A stretch of DNA of 59,828 nucleotides from Treponema sp. (GCA_017550685.1 JAFZOJ010000097.1:1-59828); one strand, 5' to 3'; counted from the stretch's first letter, positions 1 through 8,991 are shown. The notes: a model not told the origin generated them from the sequence alone. A program made the numbers and translations.

Positions 1-2
1 AA

Positions 3-89
3 GAATCAAGACTTGCAGAACGAAGAGAAAAACTTCATACTGCAGATATCAACAGAAAAGCTTATTGGCTGCAACAGCAGCAGGCTTAA
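3..89 (+). CDS. C-terminal end of an unidentified protein cut by the window edge
   Basis: Frame 3 is open from the window edge to a TAA at 87-89. It encodes 28 residues, charged at first and then ending in a run of four glutamines. It looks like the tail of a gene that begins outside the window. Nothing in this short stretch identifies the family, and the coding call itself is weak. Confidence 0.3.
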   Translation, partial: ESRLAERREKLHTADINRKAYWLQQQQA

Positions 90-111
90 ACCACCTTATA
101 AGCTTTCCTAA

Positions 112-441
112 AAAAGTCCAAGTTCACTTTGGGCAGGACATGATCATAAGTTACCATTTGGAATAACTGCAATAGGAACCCGTCTTTTTATTAACAATGA
201 AGACTTTGTATGGGAAACAGGCGAATCTAATCATTATAAAGTATTCCCAGAATTAACAGCTTCTGAAAATTATCAATGGAAAGTTCTTGTGTGTGATCCA
301 GATACTTTAACCTGGGAGCAAAAGGCAATAATTGATCTCGATGAAGATTTTGTTGAGGCAGCAGGTGGAAGTTCGGCAATAAAACCAGGATCAAATATCA
401 TAATTTTTCCACACAATAATTCAACTTTTTATCTGAAATAA
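112..441 (+). pseudogene. Orphan reading frame without a start codon, probable gene remnant
   Basis: Frame 1 is open for 109 codons between stops at 109-111 and 439-441, with coding-like composition (aromatic, acidic and glycine-rich segments). I find no ATG, GTG or TTG in the first third, and the reading frame upstream is closed by stops in frames 1 and 3. It may be the 3' part of a decayed gene, or the continuation of the frame ending at 89 after a frameshift or deletion. The product family is not recognised. The bidirectional terminator directly downstream suggests transcription once ran through it. Confidence 0.3.
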
Positions 442-480
442 AAAAAAGCCCTGACTTTTTAGGTCAGGGTTTATTGTTTT
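441..480. terminator. Bidirectional rho-independent terminator
   Basis: A 7-bp GC-rich stem, CCCTGAC (449-455) and GTCAGGG (463-469), encloses a 7-nt loop. A run of A lies on the left and a T-rich stretch on the right. It therefore serves both the plus-strand frame ending at 441 and the minus-strand thrS gene whose stop is at 479-481. Confidence 0.85.
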
Positions 481-2233
481 AGATTCCAATAAAGTGTGTA
501 TTCACCTTATCCTCAACATATGCTATGAAGTCTGAAAGCTTCATTGTTTCCTGCGGCTTCTGGCTTGAGAAGCGGTAGCGGACACAAACGGTGCCTTCGT
601 CTTTTTCTTTCTGGCCTACAACCAGGATATATGGTGTTCTGTGCTCCTGAGAGATGCGCTTGATTTTAGCTTTCATGTTCTCATCTTCAAGGTATGCATT
701 TGAACGGATATCGTGAGCAAGGAGCTCTTCGTTTATCTGTCTTGCATAGTCGTCAAACTCGCTTGAGATTGGAACAACAGCTACCTGCTCAAAGGCAAGC
801 CATGTTGGGAATGCTCCGGCAAAGTTTTCGATAAGAATACCCAGGAAGCGTTCGAACGAACCCAAGATTGCACGGTGAAGCATTACAGGGTGATGCTTCT
901 GGTTGTCTGAACCGATGTAAGTTGCATCAAGGCGTTCTGCACTTGGAAGCTGGTAGTCTACCTGAATAGTACCACACTGCCATTCGCGGCCGATACAGTC
1001 GTAAAGTTTAAATTCAAGCTTTGGACCGTAGAAGGCACCCTCGCCCGGCTGAACTTCGTATTCAAGGCCTGCTTCGTGACATGCATCACTAAGCTGCTTT
1101 TCTGCTCTTTCCCAGGTTGCAAGGTCACCAACATGGTCTTCTGGCATTGTAGAAAACTTTACAACAAGGTCATCAAAACCAAAGTCGTGATAAACCTGTT
1201 TCAAAAGCTTACAGAACTTTGCAACTTCTGCACCAAGCTGATCCTCGGTACAAAGAATATGTGCATCATCCTGAACAAAGCCGCGTACACGCATAACACC
1301 ATGAAGTGTTCCACTTGGTTCATTACGAACATCGTGTCCAAACTCTGCCAGACGGAGAGGCAAATCTTTATATGAGCGCTGGCGGCTCTTGAAAATTTCA
1401 AGGGCTCCAGGACAGTTCATAGGCTTGATAGCAAACATACGCTTTTCTGATTCTGTGATGAACATGAGGTTCTGGTAATGTGCCCAGTGACCAGAGCGTT
1501 CCCACAAGGTACGAGGCATAACTGCAGGAGTATTTACTTCCTGATATCCGTCTCGCTTAATCATTTTGCGCAGATAGTCCTGCATTACAGTGTAAACAGT
1601 CCAGCCGTTTGGATGCCAGAAAATCTGACCCGGGTCTTCAGGATCAAGATGGAACAAATCCATTTCCTGTCCAAGCTTACGATGGTCGCGCTTTTCTGCT
1701 TCTTCGAGCATCTTAAGATAGTCGGCTAAATCATTTGGCTTGGCAAAGCATACTGCGTAAATACGTGTAAGCATTGTACGGTTAGAATCTCCGCGCCAGT
1801 ATGCACCGGCTACCTTTGTAAGCTTAAAGCTCTGAGCATTAATTTCTTTTGTGTTTGCAACATGAGGTCCACGACAAAGGTCAAGGAAATCATCCTGTTG
1901 ATAAGTTGTAATAACTTCATCAGAGGGAAGATCATTAATCAATTCAATCTTATAGTCCTGTCCTGCAAAAAGCTTAAGGGCTTCGTCGCGACTAACTTCC
2001 TTGCGTATAAAATCAAAGTTGCCTGCAATAATGCGGCGCATCTCTTTTTCTACAGCAGGAAAATCTGTTTCGGTGAATTTGGTTGTTGTTGGGAATTCAA
2101 AGTCATAATAAAACCCATTGTCAATAGCTGGACCAATGGCAATTTTAGTTCCAGGAAACAAGTGTAAAATTGCTTCTGCCATAACGTGCGCACAACTGTG
2201 CCTGATCATCTGTAATTTTTCATCTACAGCCAT
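479..2233 (-). CDS. thrS: Threonyl-tRNA synthetase lacking the TGS domain
   Basis: This class II aminoacyl-tRNA synthetase charges tRNA-Thr in the cytoplasm. The 584-residue product begins directly in the editing domain: H12 and H16 of the HxxxH motif, and C120 and H124, match the editing site of E. coli ThrRS with an offset of about 61. The catalytic zinc ligands C274 (in MNCPG), H325 and H453 match E. coli C334, H385 and H511. The offset shows that the roughly 60-residue N-terminal TGS domain is absent rather than missed. The ATG is preceded by GAGGTG at a good distance and no in-frame extension with TGS character lies upstream. The anticodon-binding domain fills about residues 480-584. Confidence 0.97.
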   Translation of the reverse strand: MAVDEKLQMIRHSCAHVMAEAILHLFPGTKIAIGPAIDNGFYYDFEFPTTTKFTETDFPAVEKEMRRIIAGNFDFIRKEVSRDEALKLFAGQDYKIELINDLPSDEVITTYQQDDFLDLCRGPHVANTKEINAQSFKLTKVAGAYWRGDSNRTMLTRIYAVCFAKPNDLADYLKMLEEAEKRDHRKLGQEMDLFHLDPEDPGQIFWHPNGWTVYTVMQDYLRKMIKRDGYQEVNTPAVMPRTLWERSGHWAHYQNLMFITESEKRMFAIKPMNCPGALEIFKSRQRSYKDLPLRLAEFGHDVRNEPSGTLHGVMRVRGFVQDDAHILCTEDQLGAEVAKFCKLLKQVYHDFGFDDLVVKFSTMPEDHVGDLATWERAEKQLSDACHEAGLEYEVQPGEGAFYGPKLEFKLYDCIGREWQCGTIQVDYQLPSAERLDATYIGSDNQKHHPVMLHRAILGSFERFLGILIENFAGAFPTWLAFEQVAVVPISSEFDDYARQINEELLAHDIRSNAYLEDENMKAKIKRISQEHRTPYILVVGQKEKDEGTVCVRYRFSSQKPQETMKLSDFIAYVEDKVNTHFIGI

Positions 2234-2269
2234 AATTCACCTCACATAACTGTGTATTTTTGAGTAAAT

Positions 2270-2298
2270 ATTATAATGAAAAGAAATGGCATAGTAAA
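2270..2298 (-). promoter_or_regulatory. Probable thrS promoter
   Basis: On the minus strand a perfect TATAAT (2275 to 2270) lies about 36 nt before the thrS ATG, with a weak TTTACT 17 bp further upstream. This would give a leader of roughly 30 nt carrying the GAGGTG ribosome-binding site. I see no T-box-like structure in so short a leader. Confidence 0.5.
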
Positions 2299-2340
2299 GA
2301 TAAAGAAATTGAATGATAGTTTAATCCGGATAAATTCATC

Positions 2341-2504
2341 AAAAAAAATAATATGCGGGAGGGAACAAAACGGTGGGCAAAATGACTCTGACTGTTGATG
2401 CCGCGAGAGCGGCATTTAATAGTTCCACTACAACAGTCAGCGGCAAGCGGCCTAGGCCGCGCTTTTGACCATCGTTTTGTGACCGGTAGCATATTATTTT
2501 TTTT
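2341..2504. repeat. Highly structured 164-bp element with AT-rich terminal inverted repeats
   Basis: The ends are exact 16-bp inverted repeats (2341-2356 and 2489-2504), eight A followed by TAATATGC. Inside, an imperfect arm (about 2357-2382 against 2463-2488) continues the outer stem. A perfect 10-bp stem CTGACTGTTG (2388-2397) with CAACAGTCAG (2431-2440) encloses a hairpin ATGCCGC-GAGA-GCGGCAT (2398-2415). A self-complementary 14-mer, GCGGCCTAGGCCGC, follows at 2447-2460. The right end touches the MATE stop codon, so the element may terminate that transcript. It resembles a MITE-like or cloverleaf element; its function is unknown. Confidence 0.7.
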
Positions 2505-3865
2505 TACAAGGATTCATGCGGAATCATATCATTCAATTTCTTTTTCTTCATCCAAACATATCTAATCCAGGCTGTAAAGGCGCTCATAAACCAGACAATG
2601 CCTACTGACCACCAGATTCCCCAGACTCCAAAAAGTGGAATTGCTGTAAGAATAAATGGAACTGTAAATCGGCCTATAACTTCTGTAATACCGTTGATTA
2701 GTGCAAAGGTTGCGTCTCCGGCCCCGGTCAATACTCCACGGATTGTGTAGATGCAGCCTAAGAAAACATAGAACCAGCTTGATATTTTTAAGGCTGTGGC
2801 ACCCATTGAAATTACGTCTGGCTCTTTTACAAAGAATCTTATAATTGAGTTGCCAAAAAACTGCATTACCGGAAGCATGGCAAGGGTAAAGACTGTCATC
2901 ATAATCATTGCTTTTTTGTAACCCAAAATCATTCGGTCATATTTTTTTGCACCATAATTCTGTCCGCTGTAGGTAGAAAGTGCTGCACCCAAAGTCTGAT
3001 ACGGCTGATGTAAAAGTTGCTCTACCCTGCTGACTGCTGTAAAGGCTGCAACTGCAACCGGACCAAAATTATTAACAACACGCTGCAAAGCCATGCAGGA
3101 AATTGCAATCATTGAATATTGCAACGAAAGCGGCACTCCAAGCTTTACACACTTGCTCAAAATTTCTGTGTTAAGATGAATATCGCTTTTTGTAAGTTTA
3201 AAATACATATTTGTCCGGAAAGCAAAAATTGTACACAAAGTTCCACAAATTACATTAGAAATAAGCGTTGCAATTCCGGCTCCAATTACACCCATATGAA
3301 AAACACATACAAAAATCAAATCAAGAATTACATTCAAAAAGCAGGAAAAAATCAAAAAATAAAGAGGAGTTTTAGAGTCTCCAAGAGCACGAAGCATTGA
3401 AGAAATAAAATTATAAACGGAGATCATAACAAGACTTATACACATAATTTTCATATAGGCCGTAGATTCTTCAATAATTAACTCGGGAGTCTTTAAAAAC
3501 TTAAGGATTGGCTGGGCTGCAAAAAATGCAATTGTACCTATTACAAGCGGAACCACAAGCATAATAAATGCGGTATTTACAATACAGTTTTTAACCTTGG
3601 TGTCGTTACCTTCTCCAAAAAAGTGCGAAGTGATGATTCCGCCACCCTGACCTATTCCGTTACAAAGGGCAAAAAAGAAGAAGGTAATTGAACCTGTTGC
3701 TCCAATTGCAGCAAGGGCGTCTGCACCAATAACCTGACCTACAATTACAGAATCAGCCAGATTGTACAGCTGCTGGAAAATGTTTCCTATGAGCATTGGA
3801 ACTGAAAAAACGAGCAGCAGGCGAACAGGATTGCCTTCTGTCATATTCATCATATTGGATTTCAT
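2504..3865 (-). CDS. MATE family multidrug/metabolite exporter
   Basis: This inner-membrane antiporter of the MATE superfamily is 453 residues long, usual for the family, with about 12 hydrophobic segments in two similar halves. The N-terminal signature (NPVR followed by a first helix ending LYNLADSVIVGQ) and the conserved loops MLRALGDSKTP and GVLTGAGDATFA at equivalent places in the two halves are clear. The substrate cannot be told from sequence. The start ATG at 3865 has no Shine-Dalgarno but a TATAAT only 8 nt upstream. The gene stands alone between mtaB and the structured element at 2341-2504. Confidence 0.9.
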   Translation of the reverse strand: MKSNMMNMTEGNPVRLLLVFSVPMLIGNIFQQLYNLADSVIVGQVIGADALAAIGATGSITFFFFALCNGIGQGGGIITSHFFGEGNDTKVKNCIVNTAFIMLVVPLVIGTIAFFAAQPILKFLKTPELIIEESTAYMKIMCISLVMISVYNFISSMLRALGDSKTPLYFLIFSCFLNVILDLIFVCVFHMGVIGAGIATLISNVICGTLCTIFAFRTNMYFKLTKSDIHLNTEILSKCVKLGVPLSLQYSMIAISCMALQRVVNNFGPVAVAAFTAVSRVEQLLHQPYQTLGAALSTYSGQNYGAKKYDRMILGYKKAMIMMTVFTLAMLPVMQFFGNSIIRFFVKEPDVISMGATALKISSWFYVFLGCIYTIRGVLTGAGDATFALINGITEVIGRFTVPFILTAIPLFGVWGIWWSVGIVWFMSAFTAWIRYVWMKKKKLNDMIPHESL

Positions 3866-3873
3866 TGTGTTTT

Positions 3874-3879
3874 ATTATA
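3874..3879 (-). promoter_or_regulatory. -10 box of MATE gene, 8 nt from the ATG
   Basis: TATAAT on the minus strand ends 8 nt before the start codon at 3865. Transcription would begin at or next to the ATG, and there is no ribosome-binding site, so the message may be leaderless. The -35 region is weak and overlaps the end of mtaB. Confidence 0.5.
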
Positions 3880-3892
3880 GTGTTTGTGCGGA

Positions 3893-5323
3893 TTAATAAA
3901 TTGTATGAATATATTCAGTTATAGCCTCTATTTCACCGCCTTTTTTTATGCGGTCTGCAAGAGGTTCAAGGATTTTTACCATAACTGCCTGATTTGGCTC
4001 AAGCTCTACGTCAGATTTAAGTTCGCAGTGAATAAAGTTCTGTGTCATGCAGTGGTAAAGCCTTGTTCCGTCTGCTTTTATCTGGCAAAGCTTTTCTACA
4101 ACCGCACTCACCTCTTTTCCTTCAAAACCCCTGATATATTCAATTTTATTTTTGATTGCAAGCTCTGTAAGACAACGTGCTCTTTCTCCGCTTACGGACT
4201 GAGGAATCTTTGGCTTCATGCTGCAGGCAGGAGTTCCCGGACGTTCTGAAAAAGGAAAGGCGTGAATCCAGGCAAAATTACACCGGCGGCATAGATCAAG
4301 TGTCTGTTCAAAATCCTCATCACTTTCACCTGGAAAACCTGTAATTATGTCGCAGGCAATAAATGCATCAGGCTTTGCACTACGGATTTTACTGCAGGCA
4401 TTTATTACATCATCTCTTACATACTTTCTGTTCATAAGTCCAAGGATTTTATCGCTGCCGCTTTGTACGGAAATATGAAAATGAGGACGAACCCGGTCAG
4501 AACTGATTACCCTGCAAAACTCATCGGTAACAACTTCGGGGTAAAGGCTTGAAATACGGAAATTGATTTTTGAAGTATTTGCAAGAAGGTATTCCAAAAG
4601 ACCTGTAAAATCAAGCCACGTTTCGTTGAGCTTACCTTTATATTGTGCAATATTAATTGTAGTGAGTACTACTTCGTCATAACCGTTTTTTTCCAGAGCC
4701 TGTACGCGCTCCAATGCAGTATTTACATCAAGCGAAACACTGTGCCCGCGGGCAATATGAATTGTACAGTAAGAGCAGTTGTTATTACAGCCGTCCTGAA
4801 TCTTAAGGCTTGCACGCGAATGAGCCAGAAGCGAGGTTGTAGAAAGCTTAAAGGAATCTTCCGGAAAATCAGGTTTGGTAACCGGCAGGGAAATAACCTG
4901 GTCTTTTAATGCCTTAATAAAGCCTGCAAAATCAAACTCCCCCGCCCCGGAACAAAAATCTTTTACCAGAACCGGAACCTTAGAAAGTCTGCTTTTTATC
5001 TGGCCGCCAAGCACAACCACGCGCTCATCCATTTTTTCAATCTGAGCTTTGGAAAGCTGAGCATAACAACCGGTAACAAGCACGGCAGCCCCGCAATACT
5101 TTTTCAAAACAAGCCTTATAAGACGACGGGCCTTTTGCTCTGCTTTTTGAGTAACTGCACATGTATTGATTATTACAAGCTTTGTAGTTTTATCATCCGA
5201 AGAAGAAGCCGTAACTCCTTCCATACAGACATCCAGACCGGCATCTGCAAAAAGCCGCCCGGCAGCTTCGCTTTCTATCTGATTGAGACGGCAGCCAAGT
5301 GTTTCTATTCTTACGTCTGCCAA
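3893..5323 (-). CDS. mtaB: tRNA methylthiotransferase, MtaB type (t6A37 to ms2t6A)
   Basis: This radical-SAM enzyme adds a methylthio group to N6-threonylcarbamoyladenosine at tRNA position 37. The N-terminal UPF0004 domain has the cysteines C11, C55 and C86 for the auxiliary iron-sulfur cluster. The radical-SAM CxxxCxxC lies at C179, C183 and C186 within the motif DGCNNNCSYC. The C-terminal part is TRAM-like. At 476 residues it is slightly longer than usual. The opening ETLGCRLNQIE is typical of MtaB rather than MiaB or RimO. It follows the TPR gene by 1 bp and is probably cotranscribed with it. Confidence 0.87.
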   Translation of the reverse strand: MADVRIETLGCRLNQIESEAAGRLFADAGLDVCMEGVTASSSDDKTTKLVIINTCAVTQKAEQKARRLIRLVLKKYCGAAVLVTGCYAQLSKAQIEKMDERVVVLGGQIKSRLSKVPVLVKDFCSGAGEFDFAGFIKALKDQVISLPVTKPDFPEDSFKLSTTSLLAHSRASLKIQDGCNNNCSYCTIHIARGHSVSLDVNTALERVQALEKNGYDEVVLTTINIAQYKGKLNETWLDFTGLLEYLLANTSKINFRISSLYPEVVTDEFCRVISSDRVRPHFHISVQSGSDKILGLMNRKYVRDDVINACSKIRSAKPDAFIACDIITGFPGESDEDFEQTLDLCRRCNFAWIHAFPFSERPGTPACSMKPKIPQSVSGERARCLTELAIKNKIEYIRGFEGKEVSAVVEKLCQIKADGTRLYHCMTQNFIHCELKSDVELEPNQAVMVKILEPLADRIKKGGEIEAITEYIHTIY

Positions 5324-5324
5324 T

Positions 5325-5954
5325 TTATCTTACTTTGTCTTTTACACGTTCGCGTCCACGGGAAGCATCAACAGAAGAAGGATTAAGACGCAAGGCTTCG
5401 TCATAAGCTTCCAGGGATTCAAGATAATTACCGGCCATTTCGCGGGCATAACCAAGACGAATCCACCAGTTGTCAATCAAAGGTTCTTTTTTTACTGCAG
5501 AAGAAAGGGAAATATCTGCATGCTGGTAACGGCCCTGGCGGATATAAATTTCTCCCATAAAATAATAGGCAGAACCTACACGCGAACCGTTATCCTGTGC
5601 ACTTGCTACATACTTCTGGAACTGTTCCATTGCACCGGCATTTTTGCCAAGATAATAACGTGCCTCTCCAAGTATTTCAATCAAGCGGAGGTCAAAGGCA
5701 CTTATTTTAAGACCTTCTGTAGCACGCTGTTCTGCTTCGGCATACTGTTTGTTTTTTACCAGTGACCAGCACATTACAACGTAAGATTCAATTCGGTTTG
5801 GATTTTCCTTTAATTCATCTTCGCAAACCTGAACAGATTCGACATATTTACCGTTATGATAAAGAACAAGAGCATCCTTCTGCTGAGTCTGAGCAAAAAG
5901 GCTTGCATTGCTTATACAAAAAAGAACTGTCAGGGTTAAAAAGATTTTTTTCAT
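5325..5954 (-). CDS. Exported TPR protein
   Basis: The 209-residue protein has a signal peptide of about 21 residues ending in an ASLFAQ-type cleavage site. Helical repeats of the TPR kind follow (about residues 25-60, 60-95, 100-140 and 145-205). The last contains the classic pattern of an alanine, a tyrosine and a leucine-asparagine-proline turn. TPRs mediate protein-protein contacts, so it is probably a periplasmic scaffold. Neither partner nor pathway can be named. It sits between the bactofilin and mtaB with gaps of 10 and 1 bp. Confidence 0.8.
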   Translation of the reverse strand: MKKIFLTLTVLFCISNASLFAQTQQKDALVLYHNGKYVESVQVCEDELKENPNRIESYVVMCWSLVKNKQYAEAEQRATEGLKISAFDLRLIEILGEARYYLGKNAGAMEQFQKYVASAQDNGSRVGSAYYFMGEIYIRQGRYQHADISLSSAVKKEPLIDNWWIRLGYAREMAGNYLESLEAYDEALRLNPSSVDASRGRERVKDKVR

Positions 5955-5964
5955 ATTAATTCTC

Positions 5965-6327
5965 TCACTGTTTTGTCATTGTACATTTGCCGGAAAAATC
6001 GCTGCCGGGTTCAAGAACAACCTTCTGTGTAACAATATCTCCGTCCAGAGAACCGCTTGAAGTAACAAATATGAGCTTTTCTCCGGTTACATTACCTTTT
6101 ACTTTACCACGAATCAAAACGCGCGAAGCCTTAATGTCTGCCTCTACTACTGCGTTTGTGTCTATAACAAGATCACTCTGTGTATCTATTTTGCCTGTGA
6201 TTTTTCCGCGGATAAGGAATGGCTTTTGCATTTTGATATTACCTGTAAAGCTGATATCATCCTCTACAATTGTATCAAAAGCATCATCTTCCATTTCAAA
6301 AAAATCTGAATCTTTTACATCAAACAT
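5965..6327 (-). CDS. Bactofilin family cytoskeletal protein
   Basis: Bactofilins are small proteins that polymerise through a right-handed beta-helix and organise cell shape and envelope enzymes. The 120-residue product has an acidic tail (1-28), then a repeating hydrophobic/glycine pattern (about 29-115) with segments such as IRGKITGKIDTQSDLVI, IRGKVKGNVTGEKLIFV and GSLDGDIVTQKVVLEPGS. This is the signature of the DUF583/polymer-forming domain. Length and architecture fit well. The gene lies 4 bp after the pseudouridine synthase and 10 bp before the TPR gene. Confidence 0.88.
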   Translation of the reverse strand: MFDVKDSDFFEMEDDAFDTIVEDDISFTGNIKMQKPFLIRGKITGKIDTQSDLVIDTNAVVEADIKASRVLIRGKVKGNVTGEKLIFVTSSGSLDGDIVTQKVVLEPGSDFSGKCTMTKQ

Positions 6328-6331
6328 ACTA

Positions 6332-6979
6332 TTATTTTATCGGGTTATCGGGGAATAGTAAATAGGTTTGGGGCTTACCATCAATCGGTAAAGTCAATTT
6401 TACGGAAAATAACTGCAGGTGTTTTATTCCGGCCATTTTGCGTAAAATCTTATTGATTTTAAAATTGCCATGCTGGTCGTCGCCTGCTATTGGACAGCCC
6501 TGCTTTGCAAGATGAATACGGATCTGGTGCATACGGCCGGTCTCTAAAAGCAGTCTTATCTGGCACATAGGAACAGGTTCTTCTCCTTCCCGTTCAATTT
6601 CCCATTCCTTTTCTACAGTATAATGAGTAACAGCCCTTTTTACCTGACCGTGCTGAATTACATCTTCGCTTATAATTCCGCTTTTTTGAGAGAGTCTTCC
6701 TGTACAGACAGCAATATATTCCTTTTTAACCTCTTTTGAACCAATAAGCTTAGTCCATTTATTAGCCGCAGCTGGGGTTTTGGCAACAATCATCAGTCCG
6801 CTTGTATCTTTATCCAGGCGGTGAACAAGATAAACCTTCTGCCCGGTCTGTTTTGCAAGCTCTTCATCAAGCGGGTGCGCAATTTTTTCTCCCCCCTGCA
6901 CAGACATGCCTGCTTTTTTATTTATGATGAAAATTTCTGAGTTTTCGTATATAATATTAATTACTGATTTAGGATCCAT
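6332..6979 (-). CDS. RluA-family pseudouridine synthase
   Basis: It isomerises uridine to pseudouridine in rRNA or tRNA. From the ATG at 6979 the product has 215 residues. The catalytic motif HRLDKDTSG is at 53-61, with D56 as nucleophile, and GRMHQIRIHL near residue 150 is the usual second motif. There is no S4 domain, so it resembles the short RluA/RluC-like single-domain enzymes. A longer in-frame start at 7015 would overlap the divergent gene. I prefer 6979 because a TTGTCA-17-TATAGT promoter ends 7 nt before it. There is no Shine-Dalgarno. The exact RNA target is unknown. Confidence 0.88.
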   Translation of the reverse strand: MDPKSVINIIYENSEIFIINKKAGMSVQGGEKIAHPLDEELAKQTGQKVYLVHRLDKDTSGLMIVAKTPAAANKWTKLIGSKEVKKEYIAVCTGRLSQKSGIISEDVIQHGQVKRAVTHYTVEKEWEIEREGEEPVPMCQIRLLLETGRMHQIRIHLAKQGCPIAGDDQHGNFKINKILRKMAGIKHLQLFSVKLTLPIDGKPQTYLLFPDNPIK

Positions 6980-6986
6980 CAAAATT

Positions 6987-7015
6987 ACTATAATTGAGGT
7001 TTTATAAAATGACAA
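6987..7015 (-). promoter_or_regulatory. Promoter of the RluA-family gene, leaderless type
   Basis: On the minus strand TTGTCA (7015 to 7010) and TATAGT (6992 to 6987) are separated by exactly 17 bp, and the ATG at 6979 follows after 7 nt. The -35 box overlaps the start codon of the divergent plus-strand gene at 7009, so the two genes share regulatory DNA. Confidence 0.6.
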
Positions 7016-8199
7016 GACATAAATTCTTTGCTATATCTGCACTTATCCTTTTACTGTCTGCAGTTCTTTTTGCCGAAAACATTTCTGATTCAATCTATGA
7101 TTATTCCCTTGATATTCCAGAAGGATTTGAGCTTGCAGATATTTCCGAAGATCAGATGTCCTATCATTTTACTCATCCAAACTATCCTGTACAGTTTATC
7201 CTTAAAATATATGATACACAGGATTCCAAGCTGCCGAATCTTAATTCTTCAGACAAAGTGCTTGGATATGCCCTTAAAAAGCTTTCTGCCTCTATGGAAA
7301 TAGATACTTTTGCCTGGAACAACAGCCCTGCCTGCGCAATTTCTGATTTTTCCATGACGCTGGACAAAAAATATTCTGGTTGGGCAGTCTGTGCACCGCT
7401 TAAAAAACATGGAGCCTTTATAGTACTTCTTGCTTATACAACTTCTGAAACAAGACAGAGCTGCAATCCGTTTATTATGTCCATATTAAATTCTTTGTGT
7501 ACGGACCAGAACTTTTACTGTTTCCCGGGCATTATTGCTACCTATGCCTTTCCATGCGAAGGAAACCGGCAGGTAACCCTCAATATCATGAACCAGAAAA
7601 TTGTTTCTACCATAGATAAATCTGATGTTGATGCAGCCCAGTTTGTACTCGAAATGGAATATAACGTACTTTTACTTTATTCAAAGCATAATTTATGGAA
7701 GGAAGCCTGGCAGCGCTATTACCGCCTTATTTACAGAGACAGCTTTGGACGGCTTGCACAGGTTTCTACAGATGTAATAAAGACTATTTATCCTTTGTGC
7801 GCCAATGCAAATTCCGAAAATCCTGAGCTTATGTACGCTCAGACAATACTTTCTTGGGTTCAGACCTTCAGTTATAAGCGTGATAATGCTTCTAAAGAAA
7901 CTACAGACTTTACCAACCTGCCTGCAGTTTTATGCGGAGAAGGAAATGACTGTGATTCAAGAAGCATGCTTGTCTGTGTATTGCTCCGTTCTGCCGGATT
8001 AGAATCGTTCATGCTCATTTCGCGTGAATACAGTCATGCAATGGCCGCTTTTGAAAATAAGGCACCGGGACAAAAATATGAGGTACAAGGAACCGGTCGT
8101 GAATTTTTAATGGGAGAAACAACTGCAAAGGTAACCTGGGGAACCATCGCTCAGGATCACGCAGACCGCAGCAAATGGATTCCCGTTATTCTGCCCTAA
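7009..8199 (+). CDS. Exported transglutaminase-like cysteine protein
   Basis: The 396-residue product starts with a signal peptide (residues 1-20, ending LLSAVLFAE). The long N-terminal part (20-300) is not recognised. The C-terminal part carries a transglutaminase-like core: C309/C315 in CGEGNDCDSRS, a helix, then H343 in REYSHAMAAF. This matches the Cys-His arrangement of bacterial transglutaminase-like proteases, with C315 the likely nucleophile. I chose the ATG at 7009, which gives a clean signal peptide and has GAGG upstream, over an in-frame start at 6994. A periplasmic peptidase or amidase role is inference. It ends 8 bp before the convergent HTH-EIIA gene. Confidence 0.7.
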   Translation: MTRHKFFAISALILLLSAVLFAENISDSIYDYSLDIPEGFELADISEDQMSYHFTHPNYPVQFILKIYDTQDSKLPNLNSSDKVLGYALKKLSASMEIDTFAWNNSPACAISDFSMTLDKKYSGWAVCAPLKKHGAFIVLLAYTTSETRQSCNPFIMSILNSLCTDQNFYCFPGIIATYAFPCEGNRQVTLNIMNQKIVSTIDKSDVDAAQFVLEMEYNVLLLYSKHNLWKEAWQRYYRLIYRDSFGRLAQVSTDVIKTIYPLCANANSENPELMYAQTILSWVQTFSYKRDNASKETTDFTNLPAVLCGEGNDCDSRSMLVCVLLRSAGLESFMLISREYSHAMAAFENKAPGQKYEVQGTGREFLMGETTAKVTWGTIAQDHADRSKWIPVILP

Positions 8200-8207
8200 G
8201 CAAAAAT

Positions 8208-8849
8208 CTAAGCTAAAAGCTCAAATACTTCGTCTTCTGATTTAGCGGCAACAATAGAACTGTGGAGTCCTTCCTGCTTGAGTTTACCGCAGAAATGAGA
8301 AAGAGTCTTAAGATACTGTGAATGCTGGTTATAGGCAGCTGCAATCATAAACAAGAGGTCTACAGGTTCATCATCAATTGTCTGATAATCTGTAATAGGT
8401 TTACGGCAAACTCCAACAGCCATTACAAGGTCTGTTACCGAAGAAAGACGTACATGAGGAATTGCAATGCCCTTTCCTATTGCTGTAGACATAAGTTCTT
8501 CGCGCTTGAGGATTTCTGTAGTAAGCTCCTGTGCATTTTTAATCTGAGGGGCTGTTGCCAGAACATCTGCAAGCTGAACAATTGCATCATGCTTTGTGCT
8601 GTGATTTATAAAAACAATTCTCTGTGGAGATAAGATATTCTTAAGCTGAACTTCTGAATCATCCTTTTTAAATGAACTTGAAGAAAGTCTTGCGTTTACC
8701 CAGTTTTCAATTTCTGATTTCTTAAAACGCCATACTGTACCAATTTTACCGGCAGGAATTTCTCCCTTTTGTGCCCAGTCGTAAACTGTTCTGTCCGAAA
8801 CACGCAGATATTTTGCTACTTCTTCTATCGTAAGGATGTCATCTGTCAT
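8208..8849 (-). CDS. HTH-EIIA regulatory fusion (PtsN-like)
   Basis: Residues 1-52 form an excisionase/MerR-type winged HTH (TIEEVAKYLRVSDRTVYDWA then GTVWRFKKSEIENWV). Residues 67-213 form a PTS EIIA domain of the fructose/nitrogen type, with the phosphorylatable histidine H132 in GIAIPHVR. The protein would be phosphorylated by HPr/NPr and act on DNA or on other proteins rather than move sugar, since no EIIB/EIIC domain is nearby. I recall such fusions as common in spirochaetes. The start has AAGGTGAG at good spacing. The gene is convergent with the transglutaminase-like gene and divergent from the beta-propeller gene. Confidence 0.85.
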   Translation of the reverse strand: MTDDILTIEEVAKYLRVSDRTVYDWAQKGEIPAGKIGTVWRFKKSEIENWVNARLSSSSFKKDDSEVQLKNILSPQRIVFINHSTKHDAIVQLADVLATAPQIKNAQELTTEILKREELMSTAIGKGIAIPHVRLSSVTDLVMAVGVCRKPITDYQTIDDEPVDLLFMIAAAYNQHSQYLKTLSHFCGKLKQEGLHSSIVAAKSEDEVFELLA

Positions 8850-8991
8850 AAAAACTCACCTTGTTATACTTTTTATTCAGTTTTGCTAGAAAACTATGTA
8901 ATATTTTGCATATTATACGCTTTTATGTCAAGTATATAAAACAGATGTCTAAATAATTGATTTTTAACACTTTATATAATAATATGTATAT

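Noticed and set aside
2271..2492. 73-codon minus-strand reading frame
   Set aside because: Most of it lies in the structured element at 2341-2504; the frame is open by chance through the palindromes.
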